A DNA stretch of 64,000 nucleotides from Corylus avellana (Eukaryota > Streptophyta > Magnoliopsida > Fagales > Betulaceae), in assembly GCF_901000735.1 (NCBI RefSeq), contig NC_081549.1:4951416-5015415 (forward strand), written 5' to 3'. The position numbers were made by a program, and so were the translations under genes. This document shows, piece by piece, positions 24,054 through 36,452 of this stretch. The first letter of the stretch is position 1, and each line of letters opens with the position of its first letter. A model generated the notes under the pieces. That model was not told the origin of the DNA and ran no database searches. It worked only from the letters and a program-made list of their open reading frames with translations.

Positions 24054-24158
24054 GTCCTCAAGAAGTAGCTCAATGAGTTGGGATCACATCTAATAAAGCG
24101 GAAATCACTAGTTCGAATTATTCTCCCCTTCTTGTGCGAACCCTCCAAAAAAAAAAAA
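24054..24158 (+). mobile_element. tRNA-derived SINE, copy 3
   Basis: GTCCTCAAGAAGTAGCTCAA (box-A-like), the core ATAAAGCGGAAATCACTAG, box-B-like TTCGAATTATTC, 3' part CCCTTCTTGTGCGAACCC and a run of 12 A. Same order as the other four copies. Confidence 0.74.
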
Positions 24159-24726
24159 TACAAATATCATAATGGAAATTTAATGTACGTTTCAATTTAG
24201 TCCCGCTACTTTCAATTTGAATAATTTAATATCCCTGCACAATGTATTTATGACTCACCTTTCTACTGCTATATCTTACCGAAATAGTTATGTGACATAC
24301 CACGTCATCAATGATAGTGAAATGGCATTTCTCCTTCACCTACTTACAAAATAATAACCCATTTTCTTTGAATAAATCATTTTATTACATTTGTTTCACA
24401 CCAACTTAGGTGATATGGGTTGAATAGGCACTTAAAAAACAAAACTTTTTACTTCTATTTAACTCTGAAGTGGATGTGATTATAATCTCTACTATTTTTT
24501 TTCTCGATATTCACAATTTTAAATTTAGTTAAGTAGAATAGAAAAAAAATTGCAAACCCAAACAAGCCAGCATTACTCATTTTCTTTATTTTCTCATTCT
24601 CACTCATTTGGTTAGCCTCACTATCGTTAGTAATCCATATGAAAAAGTATGTTTATCCCCTTAATCTACCATTTAATTTGCAATATCCCTTCCCCCAATA
24701 TTTTAATGTGGTTAATGTAACATATC

Positions 24727-24945
24727 CATCTACCAAAGGGGTTGCAATATCTCCCATTTTGCCTTAAAAAAAAAAAAAAAAATACCCCTAATTTTTTTTT
24801 TAAAAGAAAAAAAAAATTAAAAATTAAAAAGAAAACCAGTCCATGGCGTATTGTGGGTCTTGGTTTTTTTCCCCACTTAATTTTTAGGGGTATTTTTGTC
24901 TTTTTAGGAGCAAAAATAAGGATATTACAACTCCAGTGGTAGATC
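24727..24945. mobile_element. Probable foldback MITE
   Basis: The left end ATCTACCAAAGGGGTTGCAA and the complement of the right end, ATCTACCACTGGAGTTGTAA, pair over about 27 bases and continue TATC. Homopolymers fill the middle. A partial further left end lies at 24664-24690. No target duplication was resolved. Confidence 0.5.
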
Positions 24946-25168
24946 ATTCATGGAAAAAAAATAAGGATATTACAATAAGTATAGACTTATTGTAACAATT
25001 ACTTCCTCTAAAATGAAAATTTCTGGAGGTTGGCTGATACATCATACAAGTGCCATCCCTTAACAATTCTTCATCTTTTCCTGTTGACCTTGGGAAAGAA
25101 AGACAGGGCAACAATATTTGGAATATGGAAAACAAATAAATACTCTACAAAACATTTTTAGGCTGCGA

Positions 25169-28100
25169 TTAGCCCCTTAAAAATCTCCAGGGCCCCGTTC
25201 TAGTCCCTATCCTGCAAAATTAACAAATAACTCAAAACACAAAGCATTCAAAACTACTTTCACTTTTACGTTATGTTATGTAACAACACTTTTTTCAAAC
25301 AAAAAATTAAAAATACCTTCTAAAAAGTCTTAACAAAGGGTAGTTTTCAAACTTAACAAACAGGTAAAAGCCACTAACCAAGGAAAATGAGATATATGAA
25401 ATCAGGGATGTAATACTCTTTCTTACAAAAGAAGTTACCTCCAAAAGCCAGCAAATGCGCGCAAAGTCATATAGATACACAAAGCAACCCAGATACCAAT
25501 AAAGCCATAACTCGAGGATAGTGTAAATAAGCAGGCTATACTCACAAATGCCACCAAAACCTGGGGACAATAGGGAATGGAAATTATATGAGAGATTTGC
25601 ATGGATAAATCTGTTAATAAAAGGAAAGTAGCAGTGGGAGCATTGAGCAACCAAGTGTTTGGTAGACTTACCATTGAGTAAGCAGAATATGCAAAATCTG
25701 AAGCTCCATAGTTGATTCCATCAAAAACAAATGCTAAAGCATTGATAGGTTGAGTCACTGCAACAAACTAGTTAACAAGAACAACTAAAATTATTGGGGA
25801 TCATGTAAACTGGAAAAGAACATTATTGTGGTTCAAGGAGGGACAGAATACCGGGATGCTTAGACCTATGAGTCGCAGAACATTGACGTCCGTTGTAAAT
25901 AATCTCGATGCAAATTGTAATACACCTACGAGGAGGACTGAGAGCACTAGCCCCAGAACCAAGCCTAACTGCATTACAGAACCATAAGCAACGCAGAATA
26001 CGGAAAGCTGAATAAATAATACTTAAATCTTAAAAATTTGCAGACCTGCAGTATACGAGAAGCAGTTGCTGTGGCCTTGTCGTAATCCTTCCTCGCAAAT
26101 GAACTTGCAAGGATTGCCTGAAAAAAAGTTGTCACTACAGTCAACCATGGAGACAATTTAGAACAGAACGTGCTTCTGGTTCTGGATAGTTTGATTGGAG
26201 TAGAGTTAAATATGATAAGAAATGAAGTCCCGCAGAGCCAGTAAAGACATATCTCAGTACATGCTTAAGAGACCGTTCAACTTGAAAGGAAATACTCTGA
26301 GCCGTATGATTATAAGATGCTTTCTGACAGGTTCAGAGACCATAGCTAAGAAGAAACAGATAAAGGCAGACAGAGTTAAGGCACCCCACAAAACCCCAAA
26401 GCTATGAAAGGAACCTATGTACATCAGCACAGAATACAAACAAGGAACCCATCCAGTTGTTATACAACCTCCTTTGAGGCTTCCAATAACCTCCCTGGAA
26501 AGAATGTAAAATTATAAGATTTATGCATCATTCTTTTAATTTTTCTTTGGGAAGCTTATATGTTGATTGGAGTTTAAGGTACTGTCCATTGATTTATTTC
26601 ATACAATTTTCTGTCGCTTGACAAGTCGACCACAGGTCTTTGTATAAAAATGTGGAAAGGTGATGATGGTAGATGTATTTGAATTTGATTGAAAAAATAT
26701 GTATCTTACTTGTCCAGCAACAGCCAACCCATCAGCAAGCAAAGAGGTTGCCAGCCAAATCTGTAGGCAAACCTGAAATGCAGCCATTGATGTTGCTCCC
26801 AGCCTTGCAGCCAATGATGCTGCTAGGGTCACACAGAATGTCACAGCTATGACCCTCACCAATAGCATAAATCCTGAATCCAACCACAGGAAAATAAAAT
26901 ATGTTACACACCAGTCAACAGGGATAGTGTATGACAATTATAGACCAGTAACTATTAGAAATTGATTGAGAAGGACAATGAAGATGATACATAGGGAAGA
27001 AAAAGAACACCAAACTTGAGAGCTTCAGATCAACATGGAAAAGGAAAAAAAAAAAAATTCTTATAAAAGCACATTAAGAATCATAAATTAAGAGCATATG
27101 AGTCCACAGATAAAAGAAACTGATATGTGATGAATAATACCTAGCAAATTAAATGAAATGCACTGAGACCCGATGTAGAGAAGAATATATAAGTCTTTTA
27201 CTTTTCACCTATATGGTTGGTAGTCCGATATAACTTGTATTCTTACATCAATCCAGTGACATAACTTGCACAGACGAGTGAATTTCAAGCAAAATTATTG
27301 AGAGATGTTGCAGGTTATGTAATTTGTCTGATACAATTTGTATCCTTACATGAATATTTTGACATAACTTGCACATTCATGTGAGATTCAAAGGTAAGTT
27401 ATTGAAGAAAGTTATAATGTTTTGTGATGTCCTCATACCAACTAAGAAGAAGGCCAACCCCCAAAAGATATCAGAGACATTTCACAAATCCACCATAAAA
27501 CTTTCTTTGAACTTTCTCATTGATGTCTGTGTCCCAAGCGCACATGTATTTGCACACATTGTTCAAAGTTGACACTAAAGGTTGGTGTGGATTTGGAATG
27601 CCATGATAAGTTGGTAACAAAGATGGATACAAGAAAACTGAAAGACAGCGCCAATAAAAGGCAACATTGGATGAAATAACATTTAACCATCTATTTCTTG
27701 AGGATAAATTACAACTGGAGTTTCAGATGGTACATACATATACATATACATAAACTTTACAGTCCAGAGTTTAAGCAAATAGACTGGGTCTTGGCTCCTT
27801 TCATCATCTATTAAGAAGTCCATGCAATCAAGTTTCTGGCTTACACCATTTCATTAACTCTCTAAAATTATCTCAAAACCGCCCTAAATAACACCTAGAG
27901 GGGGGATGAATAGGTGTTTTCTAGCAAAATAAAACAATTTAAAAATTGCAACTACACAACAATCACCAAAATTAATAATAGCAGTAAAAAGATTAAATAC
28001 AACAATTTTGGTGACGAAGTAGAAACCTTTTAAAAAATAATTTTTAAAAGTAAAGCCACTCCAGGGCAATCAAACCCAAGAAACTATAGAAGATTAAATA

Positions 28101-31100
28101 TATAATCAGTTCATACTCACGAAACCTAAAACCTGACTTGTACCTAGACAGTCGACCCGTTTATCTTCTACCGTAGTAGCTTTAGAACTCTGGTCAATCT
28201 TCAACTTGGTCTCCTTTGCAACGCGGAACTCCGGCGGCTTGAAGGTTTAAGGAATTTAGAGTGGTTTAACAAAACACTAAGAGAGGTAAGGAATTGAAAG
28301 CATAAGGATTCTATAGTTCTCTCTTACCTCACAAAACAAAGGCCTCGAGTCTATCTAAAAATTGTGCATAAAGATGCTTATATAGGCTTGAGAAAACCTG
28401 AAGTTTAGGTGAAAGACAGTTTGTGAAAAACATAGTTTGAGGCCACCACGTTCGAACAGGTTAATGATGCGTTCGAGCATGCTAGGGTTTCGTAGTTTTC
28501 TTAGTGGCGGTGTTTGAACATTGTGCGACCAGGCGTCGGCCGAGTGTCTCAAATCTACTTCAATAAACACGACGTTTGAACATTGTACAACTGGGGTAGT
28601 GACCGGTCATCTTTGTGGCTCCTTATGAAACATTGTCGTTCAAATTGTCTTTGACCAGACTAGTAATCGAGGCTCTCAGAGGCTTCTTTGTCAAGCTCAA
28701 TAAATAACCTCATTCAAACCTTGATCGACCGCGTTACGACCAAACCCTTTAGGACCTTAAGCTTTAATATACTTAAAGAAAGTCCACGTTTGATCGTCCT
28801 TTGACCTCCACTGCAACCGAGCCTCTCTGGAACTCAGTTTTTTGAGATGCACTGCAACCATGTTTGAACTCCTTGCGACCAACTTCAACCAGCAGTCCTC
28901 GATATTCAATTTTTCAACATAATTTGGAATCCAACTCAAGAACCAACTTGACAGCCTAACTTAGACTTACACTGAAACTCGTTTGACACTGAATTTGCCA
29001 ACATAAAACCTAACACCCTCCCCATTTAACATCAAAACATTATTCCCTAAAGTCTCTAAAGGTCTTATGCCAAAAAGTACATACAGTGTGGCTAATCAGA
29101 TACGTTGTAGAAAACCACCAATTTGGGGTAAAAAGTGCCTAAGGCATGGATTCTTATTTTGAGTTTTGATAATTGTTTTGTGGCAGAAAAGTAACTGAAG
29201 AAAATATAGAGGCCCTCACCATTACTAAGAAACCGGCCAAATTGTAGATCGTTGATACTTGGAGGTAAGAGATCAACTTCTTTCATTAATCTCCACATGA
29301 GCAACAGGGCGATTATGTACCTATAATGGTCAGATGCCAAGTGAAAAATAGCAGTGGAGAGACTTAGGATATCAAGACATCCTGGCCTAGTCAGAGACAG
29401 GAAATATGGAAATTTAATTAGTGCAAAAGTAACACTTACTGAGAAATAACATGGGCAATGGCCGCTCCACTAATCCCCATTTTGAGCATGAAGATAAATA
29501 TCGGGTCTAGAATGATGTTTGCTACATCTCCCACCACTACATGCATAAACAAACTAATGGATAAGACTTGGCTGCAATTTTGAAAACGCCAAACATGGAA
29601 TTTTTTTTTTCTTTCTTTTAAGCAAAGAGAAGACAAACTAGCATCCAATTATATCAAGATTTTTATTTCAATAACACTTCAATCAGTAATTAAATACAAT
29701 TGAGTTTATTCATTTGTAAGCATAAAATAGTTAAATACTTTTTTTGCAAGCAGTTAAATTATGTTACATGCTAAAGTTTGAGTTTGCACATTAAAGTCAC
29801 CATCTGCTATATTCTGCAAACCAAACATTAACTGCCTAGCTACTAGGGGTGTAAACGAGCCAAGCTTGAGCGAGCTTCCCTTGTTCAGGCTTGGCTCGTT
29901 TAAATTTTACTCGAGCTCGAGTCGAGCTCAAGTGCGAGCCAAAATAATCGAGCTCGAGCTAATAATAAGTCGAGCCGAGCCAGCTCGCGAGCTGGCTCTT
30001 ATATTTAATGTTTTTGGTTTTATAAATTTTTTTTAACTTCAAGTACTCTTAAACGGCTTAAAAAGTTAGTTTGCATATGAGTATTTGCTTAGCCTGGCTA
30101 GTCGAGTATGGAGCCTGAGTCAATACAGCAAGGCATTTGGTTTCAAAGAGAGAGGATATGCATCCTTTTATAGATAAGCAAACTTGGAGATTGATGTTTT
30201 CTTAACAATGTGGGACAAGTTAACAAGTTGCATTCAGATTGCATTGGGACAACGCCCCCTACAAAAAAATATTTTTTTAACGTCTCTCTCTCAATCCCCC
30301 TCACCAGTCACAACCGATCTTCCACCTGAACTCTCATTTCCCACTCTCTCACTCTCGCTCACCAGACAGGTAGTGATAGTGTTTGGGTCTGTTTGATTCT
30401 TCAATAGTTTATGTCTTTCGCAATCTCCTTCAATAGTTTCTGCTTGATTCTTCTTCCTTTCTTTTAAGTCTGCTCTAATTGAATCGATGTCTTTTTAATG
30501 ATTGCTCTCTCTCTCTTTGATCACGAAGGGTCTAGAATTTTTCATTCTCTAACACTTAAATATAAATGCAATTTAAGGTTTTAATAATTATGAGATTTAT
30601 AATTAATTACGAGCTTATACGAGCTGTTCACGAGCTTAGCCGAGTCAAGCCGAGCTTGCTTCGTTTAGTATTCGAGCCAGGATTTGTGTTCATGAAGTGC
30701 TTCATTTAATATTCAAGTCGAGCACGAGCCGAGCTTATACGAGCCGAGCCCGAGCTTGCTCGCGAGATGCTTCGCTCACTTAACAGCCCTACTAGCTACG
30801 CAACTACTTAAACATCCTTCTGCTAGTTCAATTTTGCACAATTATCCATAGAACGCAAACCCCGTCTTGGACTTATAGGCACTGAAGATATTGATATTAT
30901 GTGAAGAGCATCATGACACAGATCCTCAAAATGATATTCCATGGGAACAAAGGTGCCTCATTTTAACTAAAGGGATACATGTGTCAAATCCTAAACCACA
31001 ATATTGGGAACAAAGGCTTTCTCATTTTTAATTAAAGGATGCTTGTTTCAAATCCTAAACAACAATAAAGCGTCTTCATTTGATTATTTCCATTTGACGT

Positions 31101-33829
31101 CCAAATACAGACTAACAAGTTCTGTTGATTTGCTAATGCCTCATCAAAGTTGATGGAAATGCGGAAAAGACCCAATCAAAAGAGAACTTACTGGTAGCAT
31201 ACAAAGGAGTTTTTGTGTCCTTAAATCCTCTAAAAACACCTTGCATGGCCAGAGAGAGAAGAACCGCTGGAGCACCAAGAGACCTCAATGTGAGGAATTG
31301 TTGGGCTGGTTTTAGCATGGGAGAATTCTACAGGAACAGAATAGTACTGCAGTAATTATATGTAGATTATAGTAATATGAACATTGGAACAAAAAATGGA
31401 GGCTAGAGGGACTGGAAGCCCTTTTAAAACAGAGGTATCAAAATTTTCAACTTTTGGGTGGAAAAAGAAATCAACAGGTGAACTTCAAGGAGCAATATCA
31501 CGTCGTTGCAATGCTACAAGCATTAAGTTATGACTTACAAATATATTCAACCATTTTTAGTGAGCAATTAGCGTATGGCTTCGCATCAACACTCCAATAA
31601 AGAATCAGAATAGCTTCCACTCCAATATAAATAAGGCAAACTCTCATGACAGTCAAAATAAAATAATGTGAAAGGCTCTTGTTTACCATGAATTTTGGGG
31701 GATCGATTATGTCATGTGTGGGACCTGCTTGAGGATCGATATTAGTTTATCTCCTAATTTATGGTGTAATTAAGGGCTACAATAGCTATCATTTTGACTA
31801 ATAGCCATTTTAGCGCAGTCCTATAAATAACTAGTGTAAAAATTACCGTTCATTAGTCAAGGGTATCAAAATATGATGAACATTGTATAGCTTTTTATTG
31901 GTTGAATTCAAGAAAAAACTGAAAGTCTTTCATACTCAATAGCAGTGCCCCATAGTAAAGGCCTGCTGCATATGCTCTTATGTAACATTGTCATGAAACT
32001 AAAACTGCTAGCACAGCAAGAACAAAGAAAATGATCAGACGAGATATCCTACTAGTTTTAAGGAAGCTCCTCTATAAGGATCTTTGGGTGTATGCTCAGT
32101 GCTCATATGAGATTTGCAAGATAGTTAGTCCAAACCCAAGTCAGTTCAGGCTGCTCAAAAGTAAGTAAAAATAATGAGTAATTATATGTCCCATTTACTT
32201 ATTAGCATTACTCTATAGGAAAAAAAAAACATGAAACATTCCATTGGCGTAAAAAGGTCAAGGTATTCCATTTATAGAATTAGAAACACACAGGCTTTGA
32301 GAAACAACACGCATGAAAGCCAAGTGATTCTAGCACTAACAAAAGAAAACTTACAGAATCTAGACCCATGTAGTTCAGTATTGGTTTAGCGGAAAATATG
32401 AGGAACAAAGCTTGTATTAAACCAAGCAGGCTAGCAATAATCAATGCTGTTGAAGCTGATGGATTATGCCTTCTGTCATTTGTTTTCGTGTATGACTTGT
32501 AAATAGACTCTGGTTGTAAAATAAGACAAAAGCCATAACACGTTAATAGGCAACAGAACAATCCAGAAAACTCTACAGGGGAGGAAAAAGATAGCAATTA
32601 TTCTAATCATGTTTTCAAACAAAAACAAGAAGGGGAAGAAGAGAAAAAGCACACCAACTTGTGGTGTCTGCTCTTCCATTTCAATCTCCTGATTGAGTAC
32701 AGCATAACCCTTGTTGATTATTCCATTGTGATCTGCTCCAGTTTCATGGTCATCTTCCTCAGTATTTAATCTTTCAGTAGCATCTTCTTCAGCTACAAAT
32801 GAGGTTGTGACACTGACAAGTGGGAATATTGCTACCTTTGAGACTTGATTGAAAACAGCAATAGAAATTCCAACAGCAGCAAGCTCCACAGGACCTATAT
32901 GAATCAAGACCAGAACCAAATAGTAATATAATGGCACAATTTTCAATAGCCTGATGATTGATAAAAATGATAGTTAAGCATATTTGTAACTGTTGAACAA
33001 GAATTAATGACACCATACACATATAAGGAGAAAATGAGTCAATGACAGTATCCAATCACAATAAAATTGATGCATATGCACATAAATTAGGTAACCTTCT
33101 TTAGACAGTAAGGCAATACATCCTACAAAAATATAATATTAAGAGACTTCCCAAATCTTATCCTAAGATGCATAGCATCATGATCACCCTTCACATAATA
33201 TTCGACAACTTGAACAGAAGTAGAACATGTGACAAACACAATGCAAAAGCTTTCTGAAATAAGAAAATAAACAAATAAAAAGGAACAGTCAGCACAATTC
33301 ACAAACCTATGTGGCCAATGAATGCTGTGTCTATTAGAGAAGCAATAGGGTCTGCTGTTAATGCCAGCGCTGATGGGAGTGCGATCTGCATTATTTCCTT
33401 GCCTAGCTCATCGTTTCTGAAAACATTCCTGAAAATGCCATTGAAAGTTGCAAGTTTAACATTTAAAACAACTTCTCAGCTAAAAGAAAATCAAATAAGC
33501 TCAGTACTCAAATAAAAGAAAACAAAGGGCCTGATGGACAGACAAAGAAAAAAAAAAAAAAAGAACTAGTTTTACATTTCAGTCATATCAGTAGGAAAAA
33601 AATACCATACTTCATATTAGATTGAATAAAACACCTATGATTGGGAATTTCTCAGTGAGATTTTTATCAGTTTAAATAAAGAAAAAAATATAAACCAACA
33701 ATGTTTATATATAAAAACGACAACCGCTATAACAACACCAGTGGCAGTACCCAGAAAACAACCCAAAAAAGCTGTACATACAACCAATGAATCCCACCTT
33801 GTGTCTTTGAAGAAGAGAAAGAGGGGCAT
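25169..33829 (-). CDS. MATE efflux transporter, DTX42/FRD3 clade (probable citrate exporter), 13 exons
   Basis: Coding exons in transcript order: 33829-33798, 33428-33307, 32894-32655, 32509-32355, 31327-31192, 29536-29440, 29320-29220, 26873-26710, 26117-26046, 25968-25852, 25767-25672, 25560-25439, 25211-25169. All have GT-AG borders and keep phase, giving 498 residues plus TAA. The start MPLFLFFKDTR leads into ALPSALALTADPIASLIDTA and FPLVSVTTSFVAEED, hallmarks of the citrate-type MATE branch, followed by its long acidic cytosolic loop (about residues 86-148). Later marks are NSPMLKPAQQFLTLRSLGAP, VVGDVANIILDPIFIF and TQPINALAFVFDGINYG. It ends GPWRFLRG. Family members with 12 membrane helices export citrate by cation antiport, for aluminium exclusion (DTX42) or iron loading of xylem (FRD3). 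The short N-terminus favours DTX42. The substrate is inferred from family only. A hAT element sits in intron 5, and a dispersed repeat in intron 7 (26874-29219). Confidence 0.93.
27885..29040. repeat. Dispersed repeat of uncertain class inside the largest MATE intron
   Basis: The stretch starts with CACCTAGAGGGGGGATGAAT, a phrase seen in many plant dispersed repeats, and ends near ACACCCTCCCCATTTAACAT. It is less AT-rich than the rest of the intron and has internal echoes (GTTTGAACATTG at 28509 and 28573; CGTTCGAGC, CGTTCGAAC). No protein motif or clear terminal repeats were found, so the class is open. Confidence 0.45.
29844..30791. mobile_element. Non-autonomous hAT element (948 bp) in MATE intron 5, perfect 8-bp target duplication
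   Basis: Begins TAGGGGTGTAAACGAGCC and ends CGCTCACTTAACAGCCCTA, an imperfect inverted repeat. The duplication CTAGCTAC is perfect at 29836-29843 and 30792-30799. The first 335 bases match the complement of the 4092-4665 element. It has an extra part at about 30180-30540: pyrimidine-rich, with a possible splice donor ACAG|GTAGTG. This may be a kept 5' leader of a lost transposase gene or a captured host leader. No transposase coding remains. Confidence 0.9.
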
Positions 33830-34430
33830 CTTTCCCAAGCTTTCCCACACACATGAAACGGCCCCAAAGGCCATCACGACTCGAATGACCCTTACACCTT
33901 CAGTACATGGAATCAAATATCGACTGTTTTAAAAAGAAATTATCTTTTTTTTTGGTTATTTCTGGGCGCTTTAATAGGAGAGAATCATATCAAGAAGAGC
34001 TAAGGAAAGCAGAAACCCAGAAGAACAAAGAAAAGTGGCTTCCCAGTTCCCAGAAATTCAGTTCATTTGAATGAAAAACGTGAATGAATGAAGAATGCTT
34101 ATTTGGGAAGTAAATGGTGGGTGGATATTCCATTTCAGAGAGAGAAGCGTGTGACCCCAGATAGTCAGACCCTGCATCAACCTCCCTCAGTTACGAACAC
34201 CCAGCAATGACAATACTGAAAACTAATTTCTAGCTTCAGACAGAAACATGAAGGAAAAAAAAAAAACGGCGTCGTCTTGCTTCACAGTCCATGCCGTTTG
34301 ACATTTGCAAATTTTGTTTACAATCTCCTCATCGGTTAACTTTTCCATTAACCTTTCCTAACATACATCTATTTGTTTAAGGAAAAAAAAAAAAAAAGAG
34401 AAATTTTTTTTTTCGCAAAGATTAAGATGT
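33830..34430 (-). promoter_or_regulatory. Probable leader and proximal promoter of the MATE gene
   Basis: Less AT-rich DNA directly upstream of the MATE start codon, up to about 34300, then poly(A)-rich intergenic DNA. No TATA box or known element can be asserted. Confidence 0.35.
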
Positions 34431-34837
34431 TGGTTCGAATTTAACTGTAGTCCTCCTAAATGTGATGTGACTTTTAAAATTACTATTGAATTTAAGAGGA
34501 TCATTATTGAATTTTGATCTATCGGTGATTTTAAATGCCACATCATATTTGTAAGAACTTTATATCATTACTCTTGCAAAAATACCCATGTCTCAATTTT
34601 TCTAAAAATGAGGATATTTTGGGAATTTTGTTGGGATTTAACATAAAATCCTAACAGAGGGGACATTGAAAAAAATTAAAAGTTCGATATACTAAATTGA
34701 GAGGCTTTAAACTTTAGGAAGATATTGCAGATGGGGTGACAATTCATGAAGGGTAAGTGAAATTTCCCTATTGTTTGAATACTGTAGTAGTTTAGGATTT
34801 TTCTCACTTGAATTATTCTTTATAGCACTCACAATGG

Positions 34838-34934
34838 TTGTCCCTAAGGAATAGCTCAATCGGTTGGAGACTACAACTTATGAAGTAGAGGTTACTAGTT
34901 TGAATCTCCCATGTCAAAAAAAAAAAAAAAAAAA
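34838..34934 (+). mobile_element. tRNA-derived SINE, copy 4, with 12-bp target duplication
   Basis: TTGTCCCTAAGGAATAGCTC (box-A-like), the core CTTATGAAGTAGAGGTTACT, box-B-like AGTTTGAATC and a tail of about 19 A. The duplication CACTCACAATGG is perfect at 34826-34837 and 34935-34946. The target is the terminal repeat of the Tourist-like element beginning there, so the SINE is younger. Confidence 0.88.
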
Positions 34935-35270
34935 CACTCACAATGGCTTAGCTATTTGTTGAATTATGCAATCTCAAATACAAAATAGATTTTTGTTGCA
35001 TTTGTGAATGGTGCACCGCTACATGTAGCCTCTAAATAAATACTTCTTTCTCCACATCTCTCTTTTCCCAACATTTTCTCATACTATTTTTTTTCTCAAA
35101 ATCTCTTTTTTCTCAAAAGTTGAAAAATATGATTTTTAGGAAAAATACAATCCTTTATATAAAAAATAAAAAAATAAAACTTAAATGATATAGATAATAA
35201 TAATAATAATAATAATAATAGGATGTATAGTATTTTTAAAAATTCATTGAACACTCACACTGGCTTAGCC

Positions 35271-35380
35271 GTTTTTTTTTTTTTTTTTTACATGTCCACA
35301 CAAGAGGGAGGTGAATTCAAACTAATGGCCACCACTTTATGAGGCGTGGTTTTTAGCCGATTGAGTTACATCTTGGAAAC
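35271..35380 (-). mobile_element. tRNA-derived SINE, copy 5 (minus strand) inside a Tourist-like copy
   Basis: Read on the minus strand: GTTTCCAAGATGTAACTCAA (box-A-like), the core CTCATAAAGTGGTGGCCATT, box-B-like AGTTTGAATTC, CTCTTGTGTGGACATG, then about 18 A. The flanks GCTTAGCC (35263-35270) and GCTTAACC (35381-35388) are a target duplication with one difference; across it the host element continues GGCTTAACCATTTCTTAC as at 49770-49790. Confidence 0.85.
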
Positions 35381-36164
35381 GCTTAACCATTTCTTACTTT
35401 TATATAAAATGAATAAGTAAAACACTATAAAATCCTTTACATTGGATTATGCATTTCAAATATAAAATATATATTTTATTATTATTATTATTATTATTAT
35501 TTTTGCATTTGTGAACAATTCACCGCTACATGTAGCCGATTAATATACTATTTCTCTCTCCATATCTCTCATTTCCCAAAATTATCTCATACTTTTTCTC
35601 TTTCATATCTCTCTTTTTCCAAAATGTTATCATACTATTTCTCTCTTCATATCTATATTTTTTTTTTCCAAAAGTTGAAAAATATGATATTTATGAAAAA
35701 TACAATCCTTATAAAAAAAAATTAAATGATATAAATAAATAAAAATAGATATTCGAATTTATGGTGTCTTTTAAAACGCATTAACTAAACTAGATAAAGT
35801 AGGTTTTGATTAGCTATTTTGCATAAAAATATATATAAACCAATGTGAATGCTCTAAAAAACCATCTACATGTAGCCAAAATTAGTCACATATACATCTC
35901 ATTAATATACTATTTATCTCTCAACATCTCTTTTTTCCCAAAATTCTCTTATTATTTCTCTTCAAATCTCTATTTTTCCAAAATTTTCTCATACTATTTA
36001 TCTCTCTACATCTATTTTTTCACAAAAGTTGAAAAATATGATATTTAGAAAAAAAATACAATGCTTATATATAAAAAAAAAAAAATTAAATGATATAGAT
36101 AAAAAAAAAATTTTAAAAAAAAAAGATAATCGAATGTATGGTGTATTTAAAAACTCATTAGCTA

Positions 36165-36452
36165 AACTAGATAAAGTAGGTTTTGATTAGCCATTTTGCA
36201 TAAAAATATACATAAACTAATGTGAATGCTCTACTATACTAGATAAAGTGAGTTTTAATTAGTCATTTTGTATAAAAATATACCTAAACCAATGTGAAAT
36301 GTTCTACTAAACTAAATAAAGTGGGTTTTAATTAACCATTTTGTATAAAAATATACCTAAACCAATGTGAATGCTTTGCTAAACTAGATAAAGTGAGTTT
36401 TAATTAGCTATTTTACATAAAAATATACATAAACCAATGTGAATGCTATAAT
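36165..36452. repeat. Four 72-bp tandem repeats of a MITE terminal segment
   Basis: Units begin AACTAGATAAAG (or TACTAGATAAAG, AACTAAATAAAG) at 36165, 36237, 36310 and 36382. Each holds TTTTGATTAG/TTTTAATTAG, ATTTTGCATAAAAATATAC and AACCAATGTGAATGCT. A fifth, separate unit is at 35784-35855. Confidence 0.9.

Larger units (their letters stand above)
34935..36452. mobile_element. Composite array of Tourist-like MITEs
   Basis: Several head-to-tail copies of a family whose ends read (G)AGCACTCACATTGGCTTA and AAACCAATGTGAATGCTC. A palindromic centre CGCTACATGTAGC occurs at about 35021, 35522 and, partly, 35868. Copies differ in length and carry ATT or AAT microsatellites (35195-35220, 35478-35502). 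A SINE interrupts the array at 35271-35380. The right end is a 4 x 72-bp tandem repeat. An intact member with TAA duplications lies at 49381-49797. Confidence 0.75.

Noticed and set aside
33635..33916. 93-codon minus frame covering the MATE start
   Set aside because: It runs through the splice donor at 33797; the correct exon 1 is only 32 coding bases (MPLFLFFKDTR) and joins exon 2 in frame.
36165..36452. CRISPR-like array
   Set aside because: The 72-bp units are contiguous with no unique spacers and derive from a MITE end; CRISPR is not expected in a plant nucleus.
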